Under the pieces are notes generated by a model. The model saw only the letters and a program-made list of their open reading frames with translations, had not been told where the DNA came from and did not search any database. 64,000 nucleotides of DNA, from NCBI GenBank assembly GCA_023630585.1, contig CM042547.1, positions 1,796,450 through 1,860,449 on the forward strand, in the 5' to 3' direction. Shown piece after piece: positions 10,668 to 18,966 of this stretch. The stretch's first letter is position 1. Each line of letters begins with the position of its first letter. A program made the translations under genes and the position numbers. The stretch is from Cranoglanis bouderius. Lineage: Eukaryota; Chordata; Actinopteri; Siluriformes; Cranoglanididae.

Positions 10668-11745
10668 TGTTAGCTCTCTCCACTCGCTGCTCCGCGATGG
10701 AGCAGCATATCTGCGCGCTTTCCAGTGCTATTAAAAAAACTCTCCGATGGACATTCCATTCACAAAGACTCTGGTTTTGTTTACGTTGCCATGTGCTCCT
10801 TTGTTTTTGTGTTGCGTCATGTTTCTGCCCCCATTTCCTCATTGGTTCGCCTGTTAACAGATGATTATTGTGTCCAGGTGTCGCTCGTTTAATCTTGTTT
10901 TGTTTGAATGAACTCTGCTATTTAAATCCCTGTCTGTGTCCGCTTTGAGGCGGAGTATTATATTGGAATTTGTTAAGGGATGATCTAGTATTTATTTAGA
11001 CATAACTGAAAGTGTTTAAAAGATATTTAAAGATAGCGACGAAGCAAAGAGCTTTCTCTGTTTTTTGTTTACCAGACGTTCCCTGGTCCTTGCGGTTTAT
11101 CTTATGGTTTTTGTTTACCAGGCGTTCCCTGGTCCTTGCGCTTTTTCTCTAGGCGTTCCCTGGTCCTTGCGGTTTATCTTATGTTTTTTGTTTACCCGGA
11201 GTTCCTGGGTTCTTGGGTTCATGTCTCGTTACTTCCTGGATTTTTGCCATGTAAGCCTTTGGATTACTGTTTCATGATTTCCTGGATTTTTGCCCTGTAA
11301 GCCTTTGGATTACTGTTTCGTGATTTCCTGGATTTTTGCCCTGTAAGCCTTTGGATTACTGTTTCGTGATTTCCTGGATTTTTGCCCTGTAAGCCTTTGG
11401 ATTATTGTTTCGTGATTTCCTGGATTTTTGCCCTGTAAGCCTTTGGATTACTGTTTCGTGATTTCCTGGATTTTTGCCCTGTAAGCCTTTGGATCACTGT
11501 TTCATGATTTCCTGGATTTTTGCCCTGTAAGCCTTTGGATACTGTTTCATGATTTCCTGGATTTCTGCCCTGTAAGTGTTCTCATCTGTGGCTAACCCTT
11601 TTTGGAAGATTGACGTGCTGTGTTTTTGTGTTTTTTGTATTGTTGTCGCATCACTTCTGAATGTGCCCTTTTGTTGTTCCTAATAAACTGACAATTTTCC
11701 CCTGCGAGTGCATCCTGTTTCCCTTTTAACCCCGGTGTTGTAACA
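10668..11745 (+). repeat. 5' LTR of Gag/finger element
   Basis: 1078 bp, TGTTAG to GTAACA. It has a TATTTAAAT box at 10919-10927, then a CCGC/GCGG hairpin, with the predicted transcript start near 10949. About 7.5 copies of a 46-bp unit (gatttcctgg...ctgtttcgt) occupy roughly 11230-11575. An AATAAA polyadenylation signal lies at about 11681. Confidence 0.9.
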
Positions 11746-11746
11746 G

Positions 11747-11757
11747 AATACTCCGCC
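11747..11757 (+). promoter_or_regulatory. Putative self-priming primer-binding site
   Basis: AATACTCCGCC starts one base after the 5' LTR and is an exact reverse complement of GGCGGAGTATT at 10949-10959. That segment starts 30 bp after the TATTTAAAT box, where the transcript should start. No tRNA-type site beginning TGG is present next to the LTR. This is the arrangement known for self-priming Tf1 elements; the mechanism here is inferred. Confidence 0.6.
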
Positions 11758-11762
11758 AAAAA

Positions 11763-12917
11763 ATGGATGCAGCGGGGAAAGTGAGGGCACGCCACGCCAC
11801 GCCATGCCATGCCACATTTAAAATGCCTGTTTACAATTCAATTTTTTTCCCCCAATGGACCTTTTTTATCCCCCCCGACGCCTACAATGGCTTTGCCACT
11901 TGGCCACAATGTTTTTTTTTACAGGCCCAAATATATTTCCTGAGTTTGGAGGACCCCAAGCCCGACGAGGAACAGTGGGTGGGGTTCCTCCTCTCTCGTT
12001 TGGTCGGCTCTGTTCGCCAATGGGCGGAGCTTCACCTTGCCAGTGGATCCACGAAGCTCAAGACAGTTTCGGGCTTTGTGGATCTACTGGTCCAGGTGTT
12101 CGGAAGCCCAGACTTCCAACCCGACCTCAGGACCTTTTTGGGGAAGGACCGTCTGGGTGACCAACCTAGCCACTCTTTCCTGGAACATTATGGGAGTAAG
12201 CGGGCTAACGTGGCGGCCTGCACCTCTCATCCCCAAAACCAGGAGTGTACCACCGAGGGATGCACCCGACCAGCCATCCTGCAGTGCCCCACCTGCAGGA
12301 ACCAGGGAGTAAGGAGCAGCTACTTCTGCTCCCAAAAATGTTTCAAGGGCAGCTGGCGGGTGCATAAGCGGCTCCACAGGCGGGCACCCTCAGAGCTCCA
12401 GCAGGAGACCCAGCAGGAGGTCTCCTCAAGGGAGCTACAAGTGGAGGTTAACATGGCGACCTCCAGCCCCGAGCTCCAGCCGGAGACCCAGCAGGATGTC
12501 TCCTCAAGGGAGCTACAACTGGAGGTTAACATGGCGACCTCCAGCCCCGAGCTCCAGCCGGAGGCCCAGCAGGAGGTCTCCTCAAGGGAGCTGCATCTGG
12601 AGGTAAACATGGCGACCTCCAGCCCCGAGCTCCAGCAGGAGACCCAGCAGGAGGTCTCCTCAAGGGAGCTGCACCTGGAGGTAAACATGGCGACCTCCAG
12701 CCCCGAGCTCCAGCCGGAGGCCCAGCAGAAGGTCTCCACAGCGGAGCTGCTCAGGGAGGTTAACGTGGTGACCTCCAGCTCCGAGCTCCAGCCGGAGGCC
12801 CAGCAGAAGGTCTCCACAGCGGAGCTGCTCAGGGAGATTAACGTGGTGACCTCCAGCTCCGAGCTCCAGCTGGAGGCCCAGCAGAAGGTCTCCACAGCAG
12901 AGCTGCTCAGCTGCTGA
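11763..12917 (+). CDS. Gag-like protein with METAP1-type C6H2 zinc finger (first part, 384 aa)
   Basis: Starts MDAAGK, the same start as the second copy on the minus strand. Residues about 45-150 resemble Ty3/gypsy or sushi-type Gag capsid (LEDPKPDEEQWVGFLLSRL, then a W-A-E-L segment and a FGSPDF motif). Residues 162-205 form a C6H2 finger with ligands C162, C167, C175, C178, C189, C193, H201 and H205, including LQCPTC, SYFCSQKCFKGSW and HKRLH. This is strikingly like the N-terminal finger of methionine aminopeptidase 1 (METAP1), where a Gag would normally carry CCHC knuckles. From residue 210 there are repeats of about 27 residues (SPELQPETQQEVSSRELQ type). The frame is lost at about 12905, where a short insertion in one repeat unit creates a stop; the following frame continues the protein. 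Confidence 0.82.
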   Translation: MDAAGKVRARHATPCHATFKMPVYNSIFFPQWTFFIPPDAYNGFATWPQCFFLQAQIYFLSLEDPKPDEEQWVGFLLSRLVGSVRQWAELHLASGSTKLKTVSGFVDLLVQVFGSPDFQPDLRTFLGKDRLGDQPSHSFLEHYGSKRANVAACTSHPQNQECTTEGCTRPAILQCPTCRNQGVRSSYFCSQKCFKGSWRVHKRLHRRAPSELQQETQQEVSSRELQVEVNMATSSPELQPETQQDVSSRELQLEVNMATSSPELQPEAQQEVSSRELHLEVNMATSSPELQQETQQEVSSRELHLEVNMATSSPELQPEAQQKVSTAELLREVNVVTSSSELQPEAQQKVSTAELLREINVVTSSSELQLEAQQKVSTAELLSC

Positions 12918-15006
12918 GGTTAACAAGGCGACCTCCAGCCCCAAGCAGCAGCCAGAGAATCAAGAGGAAACCTCCTCTCCTGGCCTGCTCATATTGGAGG
13001 TCCACGAGAAAACCTCCGCCCAAGCCACATTCCTGCCAGAGGTTCTAGAAGAAACCTCCACTCCTGTCCAATCCATGTCAGAGGCCCACGGGATGGCCTC
13101 TTCTCAAGCCCAGTCCATATCTGAGGTCCACGGGATGACCTCCATTCCAAGTTCTAGCCCATGTTTTAGAGCAAAATTGAGTCCATGTTCAGGTTCCTGT
13201 CCAAGTCCATGTCCAAGTCCATGTCCAGGTTCCTGCCCTAGTCCTAGTCCATGTCCAGGTTCCTGCCCTAGTCCTAGTCCAGGTCCAAGTCCATGTCCAG
13301 ATTTCTGAAGGTCAGTTTCTGATCCAGTTCCCAGTCCTGCTCCCAATCCAGCTCCCAATCCTGTTCCCAGTCCAGCTCCTAATCCAGTTCTCAGTCCGGT
13401 TCCCAGTCCTGCTCTCAGTCCGGTTCCCAGTCCTGCTCCCAGTCCGGTTCCCAGTCCTGCTCCCAGTCCGGTTCCCAGTCCTGCTCCCAGTCCGGTTCCC
13501 AGTCCTGCTCCCAGTCCTGCTCCCAGTCCGGTTCCCAGTCCTGTTCCCAGTCCTGTTCCCAGTCCTGCTCCCAGTCCGGTTCCCAGTCCTGCTCCCAATC
13601 CGGTTCCCAGTCCGGTTCCCAGTCCTGTTCCCAGTCCCAGTCTAGTTCCTCGTCCAAGTCCAGGTTCCGAACCTGTTCCTAGTCCTGGTCCAAGTCCAAG
13701 CCCAGGTTCCGACCATGATCCTAGTTCAGTTCCAAGTTCAGTTCCTGATTTCTATGCTGGCTACATAGGTTTGATTTCAGGATGGGTGTTAGCCCTCCTT
13801 CTCAGTTCAGAGGCTGATTTCACTCCCAGCTCCACTTCTAACCCAGCTCACTCCTCTGTCTCCAGCCCTGTCTCCCCCTCTGTCTCCAGCCCTGTCTCCC
13901 CCTCTGTCTCCAGCCCTTTCTCCTCCTCTGTCTCCAGCCCTTTCTCCTCCTCTGTCTCCAGCCCTGTCCCTTCCTCTGTCTCCAGCCCAATCTCCAATGC
14001 TGTCTTTGCTCTCATTCTCAGTTCGGAGGCTGATCTAACTCCCAGTTCCGTTTCCAGCTCCATTTCCAACCCAGCTCCCTCCACTGTCTCCTCCACTGTC
14101 TCCTCCACTGTCTCCTCCACTGTCTCCTCCACTGTCTCCTCCACTGTCTCTAATTTAATTTCCAGCTCTGTTTCCAACCAAGTTTTTGAATCTGTTTATG
14201 GTTCTGGGTCTAACCTAATTCTCTGTCCAGTCTCCAAGTCTGTCTCCAAGTCAGTCTCGAAGTCGGTTTCTGAGTCAGTCTCAAAGTCTGTTTCCACATC
14301 TTTCTCGAAGTTTGTTTCCAAACCTTTCTCCGAGTCTGTTTCCAGGCCTGTCTCTGATTCCAGCCCTGTTTCCACTCTAATTTCCAGTTCAGGTTCCAGT
14401 CCAGTTCTCTTTCCAGTTCCATATCCAGTTCTCTGTCCCATCCTCTGTCCAGTTCTCTGTCCTATTTTCTGTCCCATTCCCCAGTCTGTTTCTCAGTCTG
14501 TCTCTGAGCCTGTCCCTAATCCAGGTGCTGAATCTGAATCCAGTCCGGGTTCCAGACAAAGCGCCAGGTCACATGCAGCTCGGAGGTCCAGGCCAAGCAT
14601 CAGGTCACGCGCAGCTCCACGACCCAGGCCAAGCTCCAGGTCACATGCAGCTCCACGACCCAGGCCAAACACCAGGTCACGTGCAGGTCCACGACCCAGG
14701 CCAAGCTCCAGGTCATGCGCAGCTCCGAGATCCAGGCAAAACACCAGGTCACGCACAGCTCTGAGATCCAGGCCAAGCATCGGTTCAAGGACCAGTCCAA
14801 GTTCTCGTCCAAGTTCTCGTCCAAGTTCTCGTCCAAGTTCTCGTCCACAACGCGACACATTCTGCTCTGGCTGCGGGACATTGAACTGCACCAGCCTCGG
14901 GTCCCGGGGGGCAGATGTTCCAATCCTGCCCAGGGGCCCAGGTCCGCCAGAACAGGCAAAACTTGCGACGCTTTGGGAGCCGCACCTTAGGGGGGGGCTC
15001 TGTTAG
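12918..15006 (+). pseudogene. C-terminal repeat part of the Gag/finger protein (one frameshift and one stop from upstream)
   Basis: In the +1 frame relative to the upstream reading frame, coding continues from about 12918 to 15006 with only one internal stop (13306-13308). Open pieces lie at 12994-13308 and 13771-15006. The content is low complexity: EVHGMTSS-type units, Pro/Ser/Cys (PSPCPGSC), Val-Pro-Ser-Pro-Ala, then Ser/Val (VSSPVS) and Arg/Ser (RPSSRS) blocks. The last codons read through the polypurine tract (RGGLC), and the stop TAG is supplied by the first six bases of the 3' LTR. Confidence 0.65.
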
Positions 15007-15855
15007 CTCTCCCCATTCGCTGCTCTGCGACGGAGCAGCATATCTCGCTGCTCTGCGACGAAGCAGCATATCTCGCTGCTCCACGACGGAGAAGCATAGC
15101 TCGCTGCTCCACGATGGAGCAGCATATCTGCACGCTTTCCAGCGCTATTAAAAAAACTCTCCGATGGACATTCCATTCACAAAGACTCTGGTTTTGTTTA
15201 CGTTGCCATGTGCTCCTTTGTTTTTGTGTTGCGTCATGTTTCTGCCCCCATTTCCTCATTGGTTCACCTGTTAACAGATGATTATTGTGTCCAGGTGTCG
15301 CTCGTTTAATCTTGTTTTGTTTGAATGAACTCTGCTATTTAAATCCCTGTCTGTGTCCGCTTCAAGGCGGAGTATTATATTGGCATTTGTTAAGGGATGA
15401 TCTAGTATTTATTTAGACATAACTGAAAGTGTTTAAAAGATAATTAAAGATAGCGACGAAGAAAAGAGCTTTCTCTGTTTTTTGTTTACCTGGAGTTCCC
15501 GGGTTCTTGGATTCATGTCTTGTTACTTCCTGGATTTTTGCCCTGTAAGCCTTTGGATTACCGTTTCATGATTTCCTGGATTTTTGCCCTGTAAGCCTTT
15601 GGATCACTGTTTCATGATTTCCTGGATTTTTGCCCTGTAAGCCTTTGGATACTGTTTCATGATTTCCTGGATTTCTGCCCTGTAAGTGTTCTCATCTGTG
15701 GGTAACCCTTTTTGGAAGATTGACGTGCTGTGTTTTTGTGTTTTTTGTATTGTTGTCCCATCACTTCTGAATGTGCCCTTTTGTTGTTCCTAATAAACTG
15801 AATACTTTCCCCTGCGAGTGTATCCTGTTTCCCTTTTAACCCCAGTGTCGTAACA
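15001..15855 (+). repeat. 3' LTR of Gag/finger element
   Basis: 855 bp, TGTTAG to GTAACA. It carries extra copies of a unit near its left end (ctcgctgct...gcagcatat), but only about 3.5 of the 46-bp units that occur about 7.5 times in the 5' LTR. The predicted start segment GGCGGAGTATT is conserved. Confidence 0.9.
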
Positions 15856-17319
15856 TGAAGAGTGATCAGATGAATTGTAATTAATTTCAAAGTCCCTCTT
15901 TGCCATAAAAATGACCTTAATCCCAAAAAAACATGTCCACTGCATTTCAGCCCTTCCACAAACGGACCAGCTGACATCATGTCAGTGATTCTCTCGTTAA
16001 CACAGGTGAGAGTGTTAATGAGGACAAGGCTGGAGATCACTCTGTCATGCTGACTGAGTTAGAATAACAGACTGGAAGCTTTAAAAGGAGGGTGGTGCTT
16101 GAAATTCTTGTTCTTCCTCTGTTAACTATGGTTACCTGCAAGGAAACACGTACAGCCATCATTGCTTTGCACAAAAAGGGATTCACAGGCAAGGATATTG
16201 CTGCTAGTACGATTGCACCTCAATCAACCATTTATCGGATCATCAAGACCTTCAAGGAGAGAGGTTCAACTGTTGCGAAGAAGGCTTCAGGGTGCCCAAG
16301 AAAGTCCAGCAAGTGCCAGGACTGTCTCCTAAAGTTGATTCAGCTGCAGGATCGGGGCACCACCAGTGCAGAGCTTGCTCAGGAATGGCAGCAGGCAGGT
16401 GTGAGTGCGTCTGCACGCACAGTAAGGCGAAGACTTTTGGAGGATGGCCTGGTGTCAAGAAGGGCAGCATGAAGCCACTTCTCTCCAGGAAAAACTTCAG
16501 GGACAGACTGCTATTCTGCAAAAAGTACAGGGATTGGACTGCTGAGGACTGGGGTAATGTCATTTTCTCTGATGAATCCCCTTTCCGATTGTTTGGGGCA
16601 TCTGGAAAAAAGCTCGTCCGGAGAAGAAAAGGTGAGCGCTACCATCAGTCCTGTGTCATGTCAACAGTAAAGCATCCTGAGACCACTCATGTGTGGGGTT
16701 GCTTCTCAGCCAAGGGAGTGGGCTCACTCACAATTTTGCCTAAGAACACAGTCATGAATAAAGAATGGTACAAAAACATCCTCAGAGAGCAACTTCTCCC
16801 AACCATCCAAGAACAGTTTGGTGATGAGCAATGCCTTTTCCAGCATGATGGGGCACCTTGCCACAAGGCAAAAGTGATGATGAAGTCGCTCGGGGAACAA
16901 AACATCGACATTTTGGGTCCATGGCCAGGAAACTCCCATTGAGAATCCCATTGAGAATTTGTGGTCAATCCTCAAGAGGCGGGTGGACAAACAAAATCCC
17001 ACAAACTCTGACAAACTCCAAGCATTGATTATGCAAGAATGGGCTGCCATCAGTCAGGATGTGGACCAGAAGTTGATTGACAGCATGCCAGGGCGAATTG
17101 CAGAGGTCTTGAAAAAGAAGGGTCAACACTGCAAATATTGACTCTATGCATAAACTTCATTAAGTTGTCAATAAAAGCCATTGACACTTATGAAATGCTT
17201 GTGATTATACTTCAGTAACAGTTAGTAACATCTGACAAAAAGATCTAAAAACACTGAAGCAGTAGACTTTGTAAAAATTAATATTTGTGTCATTCTCAAA
17301 ACTTTTGGCCACGGCTGTA

Positions 17320-18090
17320 CAGTACTGTGCAAAAGTTTTAGGCAGGTGTGAAAAATGCTGTAAAGTAAGAATGCTTTCAAACATAGTTTATATTTATCAA
17401 TTAACAAAATGCAAAGTGAGTGAACAGAAGAAAAATCTACATCACATCAATTTCAAGATAAATGCCTCTACTCTCATCCAAAAACAAACTCAGGCGTCTT
17501 CAGTTTGCCAGACACTACTGGAACTTTAAATGGGATCGGGTTCTATGGTCAGATGAAACCAAAATAGAGCTTTTTCCCAATAAACACCAGAGGTGGTTTT
17601 GGTGCACACTGCCTCTGCCAGAAAGCTTAAAATGGTTGGATCTTCTTGCAGGACAATGATCCAAAACATACATCAAAATCAACACAAAAATGGTTTACAG
17701 ACCACAAAATCAAGGTCCTGTCATGGCCATCCCAGTCCCCTGTCTTGAAACCCATAGAAAACCTGTGGGGTGAACTGTAGAGGAGAGTCCACCAGCGTGG
17801 ACCTCGAAATGTGAAGGATCTGGAGACATTCTGTATGGAGGATTGGTACCCTTGCCATGTATTCTCCATCAGGCATTATAGGAGAAGACTCAGAGCTCAG
17901 GGAAGTAGCACAAAGTATTGACTAAAAGGATGCCAATAACTGTTGCACACCTATATTTGACAAAAATATTTTGGATGAACTTGTGTTTTGTTTGCAATTG
18001 TTTGATATCCATGAGAGCAGAGTATTTTTTTGTGAATTTCTTTAAACAAAAGATCAAAAGTTTAAACAATAAAGACAGTGAGACACTGAG
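17320..18090 (+). mobile_element. Chimeric Tc1 remnant
   Basis: Starts with cagtactgtgcaaaagttttaggca directly after the TA of the previous element. At about 17462 it switches to another Tc1 family: a transposase piece RVLWSDETKIELFPNK, and a 3' end shared in inverted orientation with 40247-41020. The frames are broken. Confidence 0.65.
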
Positions 18091-18662
18091 GTAGAGCCAC
18101 ACGTCTACAGTAGTGGACTCTGCCCTTCCAGGTTGCCATGGAGCAGATGAGCCAGAACATGACTATTTCAGCCAGTGGAAAAAAAAAAAAACAGACTTAA
18201 CTTTTCAGGTCAGTCCCAAAGTCTGTGGGTTGACAGGGATAGTCTTTTGTTATCAGTATAGGACAGAAACCATAGAGTAAACAATGAAGCAGATGTAGTA
18301 GTTGCAGTAGTAGAAGACATGTAGTAGTCTACTTTATTTTTAAATAGTTTGAGGTTATATGGCTATAACCTTCTCAAAATACAGGACACCAGCTTGGCAG
18401 TTCATAATTAAACATAGGCTAGCTTATTTTTCTTACATTGGTTAAATGACTCTGGAGGCTTAATGTATTGTGGCTTTATATGATGCATGAGATGTCAGCA
18501 TGTCACTAAGACCTTCACGCATTTGAAAAACAAAAACATCCACTGTTGAATTCCAGTTGGACCAAAAAAAAAAAAACTGAAAGAGTTAATGTAGTGTAGT
18601 GTTGTAATTCGACACTCTGGGAAGTAGTAAAGCATTTGGATAACTTGAAGTGAGATCCAGTG

Positions 18663-18688
18663 GGGTGTGTCTCTTTAGAGACGCACCC
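18663..18688. promoter_or_regulatory. Inverted repeat upstream of the slc25a24-like start
   Basis: gggtgtgtctct and agagacgcaccc are separated by two T, giving a 12-bp stem with one mismatch, about 95 bp before the chosen ATG. It could be a hairpin in the 5' UTR or a palindromic factor site. Function unknown. Confidence 0.4.
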
Positions 18689-18783
18689 AGCCACCTAATG
18701 TGCTGCACTTCACAAATCTCTGTGGTTACAGTTGTTTTGTTGTTTTTGACTCAGTGATATTCCTGTTTGTTATAGCAGCTAGA

Positions 18784-18966
18784 ATGTATCAAGCCTTGAA
18801 GAAGGTGTTTTTTACAGAGGCTCGGTGTCTGAATGATGAGTCGAGCAAGAGCTTTGAAGCGCTTTTCAACAAGTTGGACGTGAATAAGGATGGGAAGGTG
18901 GACATTGGGGAGCTGCAGGCAGGCCTGGCCTCCATGGGCTTCTCTTTGGGGGGGGATGCGGCACAG
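18784..18966 (+). CDS. slc25a24l: slc25a24-like exon 1 (EF-hand 1)
   Basis: Codes for residues 1-61, from MYQALKK to GGDAAQ, followed by the donor gtaaac. It holds a canonical EF loop (DVNKDGKVDIGE). Phase 0 at the donor. The 5' border is uncertain because a possible acceptor at about 18777 suggests a separate 5' UTR exon upstream. Confidence 0.85.

Larger units (their letters stand above)
10668..15855 (+). mobile_element. LTR retroelement with Gag/C6H2-finger ORF and no pol (complete, with TSD)
   Basis: The element begins TGTTAG and ends GTAACA, with LTRs at 10668-11745 and 15001-15855. It is flanked by the exact 5-bp duplication TGAAG (10663-10667 and 15856-15860). It sits inside a Tc1 copy whose halves flank it (10561-10667 and 15856-17317). 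A G-rich polypurine tract (about 14989-14997) precedes the 3' LTR. The 3.26-kb interior codes only for a Gag-like protein with a zinc finger and repeat tails. No reverse transcriptase, protease, RNase H or integrase motif is visible, so it must be mobilised in trans. The two LTRs differ mainly in the copy number of a 46-bp tandem repeat. Confidence 0.9.
10561..17317 (+). mobile_element. Tc1-like transposon interrupted by the Gag/finger LTR element
   Basis: Inverted ends cagatgtggccaaaa (10561) and ttttggccacggctg (17317) are flanked by TA. The body continues at 15856 after the LTR element. The transposase pieces are on the + strand: 16126-16472 (DNA-binding part), 16473-16942 (FSDESPF and QHDGAPCHKAK, the first two catalytic aspartates) and 16959-17141 (ILKRRVDKQNP to KGQHCKY). 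One frameshift lies near 16460, and a short duplication near 16930 disrupts the segment with the third catalytic residue. Non-autonomous now. Confidence 0.88.

Noticed and set aside
11230..11575. A CRISPR-like array (46-bp repeats)
   Set aside because: The units are head-to-tail without unique spacers and lie in a eukaryotic LTR.
12246..12377. An exon of the host metap1 gene
   Set aside because: It lies in frame inside a Gag-like ORF between two LTRs, occurs again in the second element copy, and has no metap1 catalytic sequence or splice sites around it.
12320..12895. A long minus-strand open frame (Trp/Ser/Glu-rich repeats)
   Set aside because: Antisense of the 81-bp Gag repeat units; no start context or family.
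13104..13598. A Gly/Leu/Thr-rich open frame on the minus strand
   Set aside because: It is the antisense shadow of the low-complexity Gag tail; long open frames in several phases follow from the 18-bp repeat.
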